The position numbers and the translations under genes are program-made. The notes under the pieces are model-generated. The model saw nothing but the letters and a program-made list of their open reading frames with translations. It was not told the DNA's origin and ran no database searches. DNA of 64,000 bases, taken from positions 1 to 64,000 of the forward strand of contig NZ_JBDJAW010000027.1 in assembly GCF_039649665.1 (NCBI RefSeq). The letters run 5' to 3'. Shown one piece after another: positions 34,815 to 45,594 of this stretch; the first letter of the stretch is position 1, and every line of letters starts with the position of its first letter. The DNA is from Microbispora sp. ZYX-F-249. GTDB lineage: Bacteria; Actinomycetota; Actinomycetes; Streptosporangiales; Streptosporangiaceae.

Positions 34815-34828
34815 TGGGAGCGCTCCCA
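34815..34828. promoter_or_regulatory. CebR-type LacI operator 5
   Basis: Perfect TGGGAGCGCTCCCA, 106 bases before the aldose epimerase start. Confidence 0.88.
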
Positions 34829-34934
34829 CCACTGGTCCACCCCGCTTGGATCAAGGGCGATGAGCTGGGATAAGGTCCCTGCATACCGTCAGATGACCCA
34901 CTTCTTGACGACGCGTCAGCGAGAGGACTCCCCC

Positions 34935-35831
34935 GTGCCCGATTACACGATTAGCGGCGGCGGTTACCAGGCCACGATCAGCGAGCGGGGCGGGGCCCTG
35001 CGGGCGTTGCGCCACGCGGGCCGCGATCTGGTGACGAGCTGGCCGGAGGGCGGGCCGGTGCCGTACTACAGCGGCACCATCCTCGCGCCCTGGCCGAACC
35101 GCGTCGTCGGCGGCACGTACGTCTTCGACGGGCAGCGCCGTCACCTGCCGGTCAACGAGCCCGACCGCGGCCACGCCCTGCACGGCCTGGTCGCCGGCCT
35201 CGACTGGAAGTGCGCGGAGCTGCTGTCGGTGGAGGACCACCACGGCCACGTACGGCTGACGCACGTCGTGGAGCCCACCGAGGGCTACCCGCACCGGATC
35301 GCCCTGGAGGTGCGGCACTCGGTGTCCGAGGAGGGCCTGTCGACCACGCTGACGGCGCAGAACGTGGGCGAGACGGCGGCGCCGTACGGCTGCGGGCCGC
35401 ACCCGTGGCTGCTGGCCGGGGAGGACGTCACCGCCTACGAGCTCGGCCTGCCGGCCGGGCGCGTGCTGCTCACCGACGACCTGCTCGCCCCCACCGACCT
35501 GGTGGAGGTCGCGGGAACGCCCTACGACTTCCGGACGCCGCGGGTGATCGGGGACACCGCCGTCGACCACGCCTTCGCCGGCGTGACGGAGGGACGCGTG
35601 CGCGTGCTCGGGCCCGAGGGCGGGGTGGAGCTCACCTGGGACCCGGCGGTGATGCCGTGGGTCCAGATCTGCACGGGCACGGGGCTCGGCCACAGGGGAC
35701 TGGCCGTGGAGCCCATGACCTGCCCGCCCGACGCGTTCAACTCGGGCACCGACCTGATCGTTTTGCAGCCGGGGGACAAGCACGAGGCCACGTGGACCAT
35801 CGCGGTCACCACTCCTACCCGGGAAGACTGA
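34935..35831 (+). CDS. aldose 1-epimerase family protein
   Basis: 298-aa cytoplasmic mutarotase-like beta-sandwich enzyme (galactose mutarotase fold). Conserved parts: PWPNRVVGGTYVFDG, the catalytic-type His in GHALHGLVAG and the second His in GPHPWLLAG, with a C-terminal Glu in GLAVEPMTCPPDAFNSG. GTG 34935 has GAGAGGA seven bases upstream. It probably interconverts anomers of the glucose released by the beta-glucosidases, consistent with the CebR-type box in front of it. Confidence 0.9.
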   Translation: MPDYTISGGGYQATISERGGALRALRHAGRDLVTSWPEGGPVPYYSGTILAPWPNRVVGGTYVFDGQRRHLPVNEPDRGHALHGLVAGLDWKCAELLSVEDHHGHVRLTHVVEPTEGYPHRIALEVRHSVSEEGLSTTLTAQNVGETAAPYGCGPHPWLLAGEDVTAYELGLPAGRVLLTDDLLAPTDLVEVAGTPYDFRTPRVIGDTAVDHAFAGVTEGRVRVLGPEGGVELTWDPAVMPWVQICTGTGLGHRGLAVEPMTCPPDAFNSGTDLIVLQPGDKHEATWTIAVTTPTRED

Positions 35832-35840
35832 GAAGACTTG

Positions 35841-36845
35841 ATGGACAGCAGGACGAAGAGGCGGTTGTCCCCCGCACAACTCGACGAGGTGGCCCGCGAC
35901 GCGCTGGGCTGCGGGCTGACCTCGTCGGAGGAGCTCGCCGACGGCTTCGCGAACGCCGTCTGGCGCCTCGGCCTCGACGACGGACGTGAGGTGGTGCTCA
36001 AGCTCGGGCCGCCGCCCGACCTGCGGTTGCTGACCTACGAACGGCACCTGCTGCGCACCGAGGCGATGGTCTACCACCTCGCCCAGCCCGTGGGGCTGCC
36101 GATGCCCGCCCTGCTCCGGGCGTCGTTCGACGATCCGGTGCTGGGCGGCGACTACCTCATCCTGTCCGCGCTCGACGGCGTGCCGTGGAACCGGACGACG
36201 GTCAGCCCCGCGGAGGAGGGCGCGCTGCGCTTCGAGCTCGGCCGCCACCTCGCCCGCCTGCACGCCATCCCGGGCACGGGCGTCTTCGGCTACCCGTACG
36301 CCGGGCTGACCGGCCACACGTGGCGGGAGGCGTTCCTCGTCATGATCGGCGCCCTGCTCGACGACGCCGTCCACTACAACACCCGGCTCCCGGCGACCAT
36401 CGTGGAGATCGTCGGGCTCGTCCACCTGAACGCGCACGTCCTCGACCAGGTCACCACCCCGTCGCTGGTGCACTTCGACCTGTGGCCGGGCAACGTGTTC
36501 CTGGACGGCGACAAGCGCGTGCAGGCGCTCATCGACCACGAGAGGGCGTTCTGGGGCGACCCGCTCGCCGACTTCGTCACGCCCACCATCTTCGGCGAAC
36601 TGCGCGAGGACGATCCGCTGCTCGCGGGCTACCGGCAGGAGGCCGGCCCGGTGCGGCTGGACCACGCCGCCCGCGTGCGCCTCGCTCTCTACCGGGTCTA
36701 CCTTTACCTGATCATGCTGGTTGAGGACGGCCCGCGGCAGTACCCGGAGGAGGCCTACGCCCCCACCCGGGACCTCACCACGCGGTCACTGGCCGCCTGC
36801 CTGGACGTGCTGCGCGCGGGGTCCCGCAACCACGCCCACGTCTGA
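35841..36845 (+). CDS. APH-like phosphotransferase (small-molecule kinase)
   Basis: 334-aa member of the aminoglycoside/choline kinase-like fold. Visible motifs are the nucleotide-binding Lys in VVLKLG, the Brenner motif VHFDLWPGNVFLDG (catalytic Asp, Asn) and the DFG-like IDHERAFWGDPLADF. It starts nine bases after the epimerase stop and probably shares its transcript. The substrate may be a sugar or an amino sugar; drug resistance is only one option. It ends two bases before the convergent stop of the small secreted peptide gene. Confidence 0.85.
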   Translation: MDSRTKRRLSPAQLDEVARDALGCGLTSSEELADGFANAVWRLGLDDGREVVLKLGPPPDLRLLTYERHLLRTEAMVYHLAQPVGLPMPALLRASFDDPVLGGDYLILSALDGVPWNRTTVSPAEEGALRFELGRHLARLHAIPGTGVFGYPYAGLTGHTWREAFLVMIGALLDDAVHYNTRLPATIVEIVGLVHLNAHVLDQVTTPSLVHFDLWPGNVFLDGDKRVQALIDHERAFWGDPLADFVTPTIFGELREDDPLLAGYRQEAGPVRLDHAARVRLALYRVYLYLIMLVEDGPRQYPEEAYAPTRDLTTRSLAACLDVLRAGSRNHAHV

Positions 36846-36847
36846 GG

Positions 36848-37015
36848 TCACGCCTCCAGCGTGAGGGACTGCGAGCCGCACCCGTTGCCGGTGTGCGGCT
36901 CGGAGTCGCCGGTCCCGGCGAGTGCCGCGGGGGCTCCGACGGTCAGCGACGCCACGAGGGACAGGACCATCGCCCCGGCCGCGACGCGCGGCAGGTGGCT
37001 GACACGAGCAATCAC
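36848..37015 (-). CDS. small secreted peptide, unknown
   Basis: 55-aa frame starting at GTG 37015 with CGGGAG six bases upstream. Residues 1-33 form a clear Sec signal (ARVSHLPR, hydrophobic core MVLSLVASLTVG, cleavage after APAALA), leaving a mature peptide of about 22 residues rich in Gly/Ser with a single Cys (GNGCGSQS). It matches no family I recognise and is too short for a chaplin. A longer start at ATG 37066 lacks the ribosome site. It faces the kinase gene, two bases between the stops. Confidence 0.5.
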   Translation of the reverse strand: MIARVSHLPRVAAGAMVLSLVASLTVGAPAALAGTGDSEPHTGNGCGSQSLTLEA

Positions 37016-37144
37016 AGCGGACTCCCGAAGGCCGACTCCATTGATCACAAAATAGCGGTCCCGCATGCGCTCCGGTAGGCCCACTTCGGCCCGGCCCTGG
37101 CGGCCCGCCCTTCCGCGTGAGATGATTTCAGCGGGTGATGAATT

Positions 37145-38392
37145 ATGGAGACGACATGTGTGATCGCGGGCGGCGGGCCCGCGGGGGCCATGCTCGCGCT
37201 GCTGCTGGCGCGCGCGGGCGTCGACGTCACGCTGCTGGAGAAGCACGCGGACTTCCTGCGGGACTTCCGCGGTGACACCATCCATCCCTCGACCCTCCAG
37301 GTGCTGGACGAGATCGGGCTGGCCGAGGCGTTCCACCGGCTGCCGCATCGCAAGGCGTACGTCATGTCGATGCGGACCGACGACGGCGAGGTGCCCATCT
37401 CCGACCTGCGGCGCCTGCCGGGCAAGTATCGCTACATCGCCTTCGTCCCGCAGTGGGACTTCCTCGACCTCCTCACCCGCGAGGCGGCCGCGTATCCCAA
37501 CTTCCACCTGCTGATGAACGCCAAGGTCGTCGATCTCGTACGGCGCGACGGCGCGATCCGGGGCGTGCGCTACCGCGACGAGCGAGGCGAGGAGCACGAG
37601 ATACGGGCCGTGCTCACGGTCGCCGCCGACGGCCGGCACTCCGACGTGCGGCGCGCGGCCGGGCTGGCGCCGAGGCGGTTCGGCGCGCCCATGGACGTCG
37701 TCTGGTTCCGGCTGCCGCGCGCGCAGGGCGATCCCGAGCAGCCGTTCCTGCGGGCGTCGGCCGGGCGGCTCATGGTCGCGATCAACAGGGAGACGTACTG
37801 GCAGCTCGCCTACGTCATCCCGAAGGGCGGCTTCGCCGCGCTCGAGGCGGGGGGCGTCGACGGGCTGCGCCGCGACGTGGAACGGCTGCTGCCCTTCCTC
37901 GGCGGCAGGACGTCCGAGCTGCACGGCTTCGACGAGACCGGCGTGCTCAGCGTCGAGCTGAACCGGCTCACGCGCTGGCACCTGCCCGGGCTGCTGCTGA
38001 TCGGCGACGCGGCCCACGCGATGTCGCCGGTCTTCGGCGTCGGGATCAACCTCGCGGTGCAGGACGCGGTCGCGACCGCCAACATCGTCGGGCCGGCCCT
38101 GTTGCGCGGCCGGGCCCCCGCCGGGCTGCTCGCGAGGGTGGCGCGGCGCAGGAAGGCGCCCACGGCCGTCGTCCAGGCCGCGCAGCGGGTGGTGCAGGAA
38201 CGGATCATCCGGCCGGCCCTCGCCGGTCCGGTGACGCGGATCCCCGACCTCACCCGCGTGCCGGTGGTGCGCTCGCTGCTGCCCCGGTTCATCGGGCTCG
38301 GCGTGCTGCCCGAGCATGTGCGGCTTACTGGTCAAGAAAAAAGATCTCAGCAAGTGGACAGGGAGGGGGCCGCACAGGACGCGGTGCAATAA
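37145..38392 (+). CDS. FAD-dependent aromatic-ring-hydroxylase-like monooxygenase
   Basis: 415-aa flavoprotein of the PHBH/UbiH group: GGGPAGAMLALLLARAG dinucleotide fold at the N-terminus, DG motif in VAADGRHSDVRRAAG, and GDAAHAMSPVFGVGINLAVQDA (GD motif) at about residue 285. Likely hydroxylates an aromatic or similar substrate with NAD(P)H and O2. The last 20 or so residues (from about LTGQEKRSQQ) look like read-through of a former intergenic stretch. It is followed after five bases by the DAHP synthase gene. Confidence 0.9.
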   Translation: METTCVIAGGGPAGAMLALLLARAGVDVTLLEKHADFLRDFRGDTIHPSTLQVLDEIGLAEAFHRLPHRKAYVMSMRTDDGEVPISDLRRLPGKYRYIAFVPQWDFLDLLTREAAAYPNFHLLMNAKVVDLVRRDGAIRGVRYRDERGEEHEIRAVLTVAADGRHSDVRRAAGLAPRRFGAPMDVVWFRLPRAQGDPEQPFLRASAGRLMVAINRETYWQLAYVIPKGGFAALEAGGVDGLRRDVERLLPFLGGRTSELHGFDETGVLSVELNRLTRWHLPGLLLIGDAAHAMSPVFGVGINLAVQDAVATANIVGPALLRGRAPAGLLARVARRRKAPTAVVQAAQRVVQERIIRPALAGPVTRIPDLTRVPVVRSLLPRFIGLGVLPEHVRLTGQEKRSQQVDREGAAQDAVQ

Positions 38393-38397
38393 CCTTG

Positions 38398-39756
38398 GTG
38401 ACCGTGAGCGCATCAAACCCCGACACCTCGCGTGCCCTGGACACCTGGCGTGACCTGCCCGCGGCCCAGCAGCCGGACTGGCCCGACCGCGGCGAGCTGG
38501 ACAAGGTCGTCGCGGAGCTGGCGTCCCTGCCCCCGCTGGTGTTCGCCGGCGAATGCGACCAGCTCAAGGACAGCATGGCGGCCGTGGCGCGCGGCGAGGC
38601 GTTCGTCCTGCAGGGCGGCGACTGCGCCGAGACCTTCGCGGGCGCGACGGCCGAGAACGTGCGCAACAAGCTCAAGACGCTGCTGCAGATGGCGATCGTG
38701 CTGACCTACGCGGGCCGCGTCCCGGTCGTCAAGATCGGCCGGCTCGCCGGGCAGTTCGCCAAGCCGCGGTCCAAGCCCACCGAGGTCCGCGACGGCGTCG
38801 AGCTGCCGGCCTACCGGGGCGACATGGTCAACGGGTTCGACTTCACCGCCGAGTCCCGCCGTCCCGACCCGAACCGGCTGCTGCGGGCCTACCACTCCTC
38901 GGCGAGCACGCTCAACCTCGCGCGGGCCTTCAGCAAGGGCGGCTACGCCGACCTGCGCCAGGTCCACGCGTGGAACCAGGACTTCGTCGCGGAGTCCCCG
39001 GCGGGGCGGCGCTACGAGCAGCTGGCGCGGGAGATCGACCAGGCGCTGGCGTTCATGCGGGCCTGCGGGGCCGACCCCGAGGAGTTCCACACCGTCGAGT
39101 TCTACTCCTCCCACGAGGCCCTGATCCTCGACTACGACCGGGCGCTCACCCGGATCGACTCCCGTACGGGTCAGCCGTACGACGTGTCGGCGCACATGGT
39201 GTGGATCGGCGAGCGCACCCGGCAGCTCGACGGGGCCCACGTCGAGTTCTTCAGCCGCATCCGCAACCCGATCGGCGTGAAGCTCGGCCCGACGACCACG
39301 CCGGAAGAGGCCATCGCGCTGATCGACAAGCTCAACCCGGACAACGAGCCCGGGCGGCTCACCTTCATCGCGCGGATGGGCGCGGGCAGGGTCCGCGAGG
39401 CGCTGCCGACGCTGGTGGAGAAGGTCAACGCCAGCGGCGCCACCGTGGCCTGGGTGTGCGACCCGATGCACGGCAACACGTTCGAGGCGCCGAGCGGGCA
39501 CAAGACCCGCCGCCTCGACGACGTGCTGGACGAGGTCGCGGGGTTCTTCGAGGTTCACCACGCGCTCGGCACGCACCCCGGCGGCATCCACATCGAGTTC
39601 ACCGGCGACGACGTCACCGAGTGCGTGGGCGGCGGGCACGCGATCGTGGAGGAGGATCTGGCGCTGCGCTACGAGACCGCCTGCGACCCCCGCCTCAACC
39701 GCGGCCAGTCGCTCGACCTCGCCTTCCGCGTCGCGGAGCTGTACCGCTCGAGCTGA
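38398..39756 (+). CDS. aroG: class II 3-deoxy-7-phosphoheptulonate (DAHP) synthase
   Basis: 452-aa plant/actinobacterial-type DAHP synthase, which joins phosphoenolpyruvate and erythrose 4-phosphate as the first shikimate-pathway step. Metal Cys in LQGGDCAETF, substrate segments RNPIGVKLGPTTTPEE and CDPMHGNTFEAPSGHKTR, and C-terminal GGIHIEFTGDDVTEC are present. Start GTG 38398 (or GTG 38404); no strong ribosome site is visible. It may be the housekeeping enzyme; a link to the peptide cluster is not shown. Confidence 0.96.
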   Translation: MTVSASNPDTSRALDTWRDLPAAQQPDWPDRGELDKVVAELASLPPLVFAGECDQLKDSMAAVARGEAFVLQGGDCAETFAGATAENVRNKLKTLLQMAIVLTYAGRVPVVKIGRLAGQFAKPRSKPTEVRDGVELPAYRGDMVNGFDFTAESRRPDPNRLLRAYHSSASTLNLARAFSKGGYADLRQVHAWNQDFVAESPAGRRYEQLAREIDQALAFMRACGADPEEFHTVEFYSSHEALILDYDRALTRIDSRTGQPYDVSAHMVWIGERTRQLDGAHVEFFSRIRNPIGVKLGPTTTPEEAIALIDKLNPDNEPGRLTFIARMGAGRVREALPTLVEKVNASGATVAWVCDPMHGNTFEAPSGHKTRRLDDVLDEVAGFFEVHHALGTHPGGIHIEFTGDDVTECVGGGHAIVEEDLALRYETACDPRLNRGQSLDLAFRVAELYRSS

Positions 39757-39795
39757 CCGGCGCCGTTCCGCGCCTCCGGCTCACCGGCGTCTGAT

Positions 39796-39837
39796 ACCGC
39801 CGTCGCCCTCCGATCGATCGGACCGGGTGACGGCGGT
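39796..39837. terminator. bidirectional terminator between aroG and thioredoxin
   Basis: 13-bp stem (39796-39808/39825-39837, one G-T pair) between convergent stops; its loop holds an inner palindrome (TCCGATCGATCGGA). Confidence 0.65.
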
Positions 39838-39857
39838 TTCGTCTGCCGGGCGGACCC

Positions 39858-40223
39858 TCAGCTGTTCTTGGCCTCCGCCTCGATCTGGGCGCGGATGGCG
39901 TCCATGTCGAGCGCGCGCAACTGCCGGATCAGGTCCTCGAGCGCCGGCGCGGGCAGCGCGCCCGGCTGGGCGAACACCACGATGCCGTCACGGATCGCCA
40001 TGATGGTCGGGATCGCGGTGATCTCGAAGCCCTCCGACAGGGCCGGCTGCGCCTCAGTGTCGATCTTGCCGAAGGTGATGTCCGCGTGCTCCTCGGACGC
40101 CTTCTCGAAGATCGGAGCGAAGGACCGGCAGGGGCCGCACCAGGATGCCCAGAAATCGAGCAGTACGATGCCGTTGTCGGCGATGTCGTTGAAGTTCTTC
40201 TCGGTTACCTCGATGGTCGCCAC
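39858..40223 (-). CDS. thioredoxin
   Basis: 121-aa cytoplasmic thioredoxin with redox motif WASWCGPC and cis-Pro in ITAIPTIMAI. It has about 15 residues more than E. coli TrxA, as a C-terminal helix (MDAIRAQIEAEAKNS). GTG 40223 has AGGAG six bases upstream. It diverges from ctaD. Reduces disulfides with thioredoxin reductase encoded elsewhere. Confidence 0.95.
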   Translation of the reverse strand: MATIEVTEKNFNDIADNGIVLLDFWASWCGPCRSFAPIFEKASEEHADITFGKIDTEAQPALSEGFEITAIPTIMAIRDGIVVFAQPGALPAPALEDLIRQLRALDMDAIRAQIEAEAKNS

Positions 40224-40345
40224 GGGCGACTCCTTTCGCTCGGTCTTCAGCGGGCATAACCAGCCGGACAATCCCAGCATTCCATTTCGCGATGCGTATC
40301 GCGTGATTGGGCAGGAGACCTTCTTGACGTAGAAGGAGCACCCGG

Positions 40346-42034
<1,689 letters not shown>

Positions 42035-42049
42035 ACCCGCTCGACGGAA

Positions 42050-42077
42050 AAGGGGCCCCCGTCGCCGGGGGCCCCTT
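42050..42077 (+). terminator. terminator after ctaD
   Basis: Perfect 11-bp stem (42050-42060/42067-42077) with a 6-base loop, between ctaD and the convergent nuclease gene. Confidence 0.8.
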
Positions 42078-42090
42078 CGCGTGCGGGTCG

Positions 42091-44481
42091 TCAGTGCTTG
42101 CCGCCGGGCAGGTCGAGCCCGATGAGCAGCGGGTCGTGGTCGGAGGAGCGGAACGCGTCGGGCCGGTACAGGCTCGGCGGGTTGAACTCCAGGTTGTAGT
42201 CGAGGATGCGCGGCTCGTCGGCGTTGACGTGCCAGATCGTCGCCCCGGTCACCCGCTTGACCAGCTGCTTGCCGGCCATGGCGTGGTCGAGCTCGCCGGA
42301 CAGCCCGTCGAACAGGTAGCTGTAGCGCTGGGCCGCGGGGACGAACCGCTTGGACAGGCTGGTCAGGCCGCCCGCCTCCAGCGTGCCGATCGGGTCCTCC
42401 TCGCCGTACGCGTTGAGGTCGCCGATCACCAGCGGGTTCGGCAGGTCCATCGAGCCGATGAGGCCGAGCACCGCCTTGGCCTGCCGTACGCGCTCGGCGT
42501 TGTAGCAGCCCTGGCCGTCACCCTGGTCGGTGTCGCCCCCGGTCGCCTCCTCGTCGCAGCCCTTCGACTTGAAGTGGTTCACGAGCAGCGTGAACGGCTG
42601 CCCGCCGCCCGTCCGGCGGAAGGTCTGGATCAGCGGCGGCCGCCGGAAGACGGGGTCGGTGGACGACAGCGTCTCCCCCACCGGGCGCACCCGCGCCGGC
42701 TTGTAGATCGCCGCGACATGGATGAGGTCGGTGCCCGGGTAGGGGTGGGTCAGGGCGGCGTACGTGCCCGCGCCCACCTCGGCGTTCAGGGCGGCGACCA
42801 GCGCGTCGAGCGCGGTCCGCCCGTTGTTCTCGACCTCCATGAGCCCGACGACGTCGGCGTCGAGGCCCTTCAGCGTGGCGACGATCTTCTTGAGCTGCCG
42901 CTGCTGCTCCTCGGCGGTGTCGGCGCCGCGCGAGTCGAGCGTGGTGAACCAGTTGAGCGTGTTGAGGCTCGCCACGCGGACGTTGCCCCCCACCGGCGCG
43001 GGCGCCGGCTTTCTCGGGTTGGTGCGCGTGAACGTGATCGGCTTGGTCGGCTCCAGCCGGTAGGCCCCGAAGCCGTAGCTCAGCACGCCGGTGACGCCCT
43101 TCGCGGTGTCCCCGAGCCGGACGACCTCCGGGCTCGTGTACGGGATCGTGGCCGGGTTCTCGGTGTTCGAGCCGTCGTCGATCAGCAGCGACCTGCGGGC
43201 GTCCAGCGCGGCGTCCACGCCGGGCCGGTCGGTCGGCTGGAAACGCCTGCCGCCGGCGGCGACCGTCACCTCGCCGAACCTGCCGAGGTTGTAGTGGTCG
43301 GTCACGGTCAGCGGCTCGGGGAAGGTCACGAGCACACCCTCGTACGGCTCGAAGGTGGCCCCGGCGGCCCGCGGCAGGTCGTAGGCCTTCGGCGTGATCG
43401 TGCCGGTGCCGCACACGTCCACCGCCGTGACCGGGGACAGCTCGGTGAGCCCGTTGAACTCGGTGACCCGGCCGGTGACGAGCACGCGGTCGCCTGCCCT
43501 GACGTCCTTGAAGGTCGCCCGGGCGAACGCGAACAGGCCGTCGGAGGTGGCCGGGTCGGCGTCGGGAGTCGCGTCCTGGAAGTAGAAGCCGCTCTGCTGC
43601 CCGGTCTCCTGGAAGTCGCCGGTCACGATGCCCTCGACCCGGACGGTCTGCCCCACGAGCGGGGAGGCGTCTGCGCTGCCCTGGACCTCGGCGATCTGCC
43701 GGTTCGCCGGCACCTCGCAGGGGTCGGCGGTGGGCGTCGGCGAGGGAGAGGGCGAGGGGGTCGCGGACGGCGACGGGGAGACGGCGCCGCAGGGAGCCGG
43801 GGGCGTCGCCGTGTTGCGCGGCGCGGGCGTGCCCGCGGCGAAGTCGGCGGCGTTGTCGTCGGTGTCCGCGCAGCCGCCGCCGGCGCGCACCGCGGCGGTG
43901 GCGTTGCTCAGGCCCGGAGCCGCCGCCGTGCCCTCGAAGTAGTTGGCCGTGCCGTACCCGACGAGGTCGGCGATCTGCGCGGTCTGCTCCGGGGCGCAGG
44001 GCGAGGATCCGCCGTTGCAGGCCAGGCCCGTGGCCGAGCGGACCAGGGCGACCTTGCCAGCCGTGCCGCTCAGGCTGAGGGTCCCGACGGTGTCGGGGGC
44101 CGGGAGCGCGCCGCTCGGCGTCGATCCGGCGGACAGCTGCACGAGGTGGTACTGACCGGGGGCGAGCGCGCCCGACAGGTTCTGCTTCTGGGAGCCGAAC
44201 AGGCCGGTCCCGGTGGCACTCGTGTACTGGAGGGACCAGCCGTCCAGCGAGATGGCGGCGCTGCCGCGGTTGAAGAGCTCGACGTAGTCGTTGGTGTACG
44301 GGGCGCCGGAGTTGCCGCCGCCTCCGTACACCTGGCTGATCACCACGTCGCCCGGCTCGGCCGAGGCGGGCGACGGCGACATGACCGCGACGCCGGCGGC
44401 CAGGAGACCGGCGGCCGCGAGCACGGCGACCGCGCGAAGGCCGGAGCGGTCATCGGGACAGGCCCGGGATAGAGCACGCAT
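42091..44481 (-). CDS. secreted LTD / endonuclease-exonuclease-phosphatase nuclease (ExeM/NucH-like)
   Basis: 796-aa secreted protein: signal peptide (cleavage after SPASA, about residue 41), lamin-tail domain (about 43-160, VVISQVYGGGGNSGAPYTNDYVEL), a Pro/Ser linker (PSPSATPSPSPSPTP), an OB-fold part (about 250-470), and a DNase I-like domain to the end (RVASLNTLNWF, MEVENNG, IGDLNAYGEEDP, SSDHDPLLIGLDL). Probably an extracellular DNase for nutrient release. ATG 44481 is preferred because the signal peptide begins there; GTG further upstream adds residues without a ribosome site. Confidence 0.93.
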   Translation of the reverse strand: MRALSRACPDDRSGLRAVAVLAAAGLLAAGVAVMSPSPASAEPGDVVISQVYGGGGNSGAPYTNDYVELFNRGSAAISLDGWSLQYTSATGTGLFGSQKQNLSGALAPGQYHLVQLSAGSTPSGALPAPDTVGTLSLSGTAGKVALVRSATGLACNGGSSPCAPEQTAQIADLVGYGTANYFEGTAAAPGLSNATAAVRAGGGCADTDDNAADFAAGTPAPRNTATPPAPCGAVSPSPSATPSPSPSPTPTADPCEVPANRQIAEVQGSADASPLVGQTVRVEGIVTGDFQETGQQSGFYFQDATPDADPATSDGLFAFARATFKDVRAGDRVLVTGRVTEFNGLTELSPVTAVDVCGTGTITPKAYDLPRAAGATFEPYEGVLVTFPEPLTVTDHYNLGRFGEVTVAAGGRRFQPTDRPGVDAALDARRSLLIDDGSNTENPATIPYTSPEVVRLGDTAKGVTGVLSYGFGAYRLEPTKPITFTRTNPRKPAPAPVGGNVRVASLNTLNWFTTLDSRGADTAEEQQRQLKKIVATLKGLDADVVGLMEVENNGRTALDALVAALNAEVGAGTYAALTHPYPGTDLIHVAAIYKPARVRPVGETLSSTDPVFRRPPLIQTFRRTGGGQPFTLLVNHFKSKGCDEEATGGDTDQGDGQGCYNAERVRQAKAVLGLIGSMDLPNPLVIGDLNAYGEEDPIGTLEAGGLTSLSKRFVPAAQRYSYLFDGLSGELDHAMAGKQLVKRVTGATIWHVNADEPRILDYNLEFNPPSLYRPDAFRSSDHDPLLIGLDLPGGKH

Positions 44482-44643
44482 GCCCCGGACTTTAGGGGTA
44501 GACCACCGCGACACCAGGACCAATAAGTGTCTTTATCACAAACTTGTATGAATTTGCCGATTACCTGACGTCGCTACCGTACGCGCGCTGCCCTTGCGCG
44601 TCCCGCTTCGGCATGGATCGGTCCCGCCCTTGTCACCGCCGGA

Positions 44644-45513
44644 TCAGGAACGGACGACGGCCACCGGACAGGTGACCGCGTCGATCAGCGGCCGGGTGAC
44701 CGACCCCAGCCTGCCGAGGACGCCCCGGGCGCGGGTCGCGCCGACGACCAGCATGGTCGCGCCGGGAGAGGTGTCGGCCAGCACGTCGAGCACGGGACCC
44801 TCGACCGGCTGGAGCAGGGTGTGCACATCCGGGTACCGCGCGCGCCAGGGCTCCACGGCGGCCTCCAGCGCCTCGACGGCCTCCCTGCCCGGGACGTCGG
44901 ACATCACCATGGGCGCCATCCCCGCGCTCCACGCGGCCGCCGGATACCGCCAGGCGTGCACCGCGATCAGCGGCAGTCCGCGCAGGGCGGCCTCGCGGTA
45001 GGCGAAGGCGAGGACGTGGTCGTCGCCGCCGCCGACTCCCACGACGACCGGACCGGGGTGCCTGCGGTGCGGGAGCGACCCCGCGCCGCGGACCACGATC
45101 ACCGGGCAGAGCGCGTGCGTCGCCACGTGTCCCGCGACCGAGCCCATCACACGGCGCGCCGCGCCGCTCAGCCCGCGCGATCCCACGACCACGAGATCGG
45201 CCGTCTCCGACAGCGCGACGAGCCGGTCGGAGGCCGGCCCCTCGAACAGGTCCTCCCGCACGCGGACGCCGCTCGTGCACTGCCGGGCGCACTCCGCGCC
45301 GTGCCACAGCACGTGCTCGGCGGCGTGGAGCAGCGACTTGCGCGCCTCCTCGTCGCCCTCGCCGTACGGCGTCTGCCACGCGTGGCAGACGGTGATGGGC
45401 GTGTCCCGGTACTCGGCCTCGTCCATCGCCCAGTCGAGCGCCTGCATGGCGAAGTCGGAGCCGTCGTACCCGACGACGATGCCGCGGCCGGCGACCGGGC
45501 TGGTGGGTTCCAT
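44644..45513 (-). CDS. tandem universal stress protein
   Basis: 289-aa protein with two UspA domains (about residues 10-140 and 150-288). Each ends in the ATP-binding Gly-rich signature: GSRGLSGAARRVMGSV and GATRARGVLGRLGSVT. No membrane segment. Start ATG 45513; an upstream in-frame ATG at 45540 is possible. 81 bases separate it from the second USP gene upstream. Confidence 0.92.
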   Translation of the reverse strand: MEPTSPVAGRGIVVGYDGSDFAMQALDWAMDEAEYRDTPITVCHAWQTPYGEGDEEARKSLLHAAEHVLWHGAECARQCTSGVRVREDLFEGPASDRLVALSETADLVVVGSRGLSGAARRVMGSVAGHVATHALCPVIVVRGAGSLPHRRHPGPVVVGVGGGDDHVLAFAYREAALRGLPLIAVHAWRYPAAAWSAGMAPMVMSDVPGREAVEALEAAVEPWRARYPDVHTLLQPVEGPVLDVLADTSPGATMLVVGATRARGVLGRLGSVTRPLIDAVTCPVAVVRS

Positions 45514-45594
45514 ACCCTCATGCTCCGCCACGGGCCGCACGGCCCGGCAGGGCGGAAAGTCCCGAGACCGGCGGGACGTCCGGCCCCGGGGGGA

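Noticed and set aside
35841-36845. APH-like kinase as an antibiotic self-resistance gene
   Set aside because: It shares a transcript and CebR-type operator with an aldose epimerase; a sugar-related role is as likely, so no resistance claim is made.
36848-38416. 522-codon minus-strand frame across the FAD monooxygenase
   Set aside because: Only its last 55 codons show a ribosome site and signal peptide; the rest is antisense to a clear flavoprotein.
42094-44472. Long plus-strand open frame opposite the secreted nuclease
   Set aside because: Low-complexity Arg/Gly/His-rich translation without family motifs; the minus frame has signal peptide, LTD and nuclease motifs.
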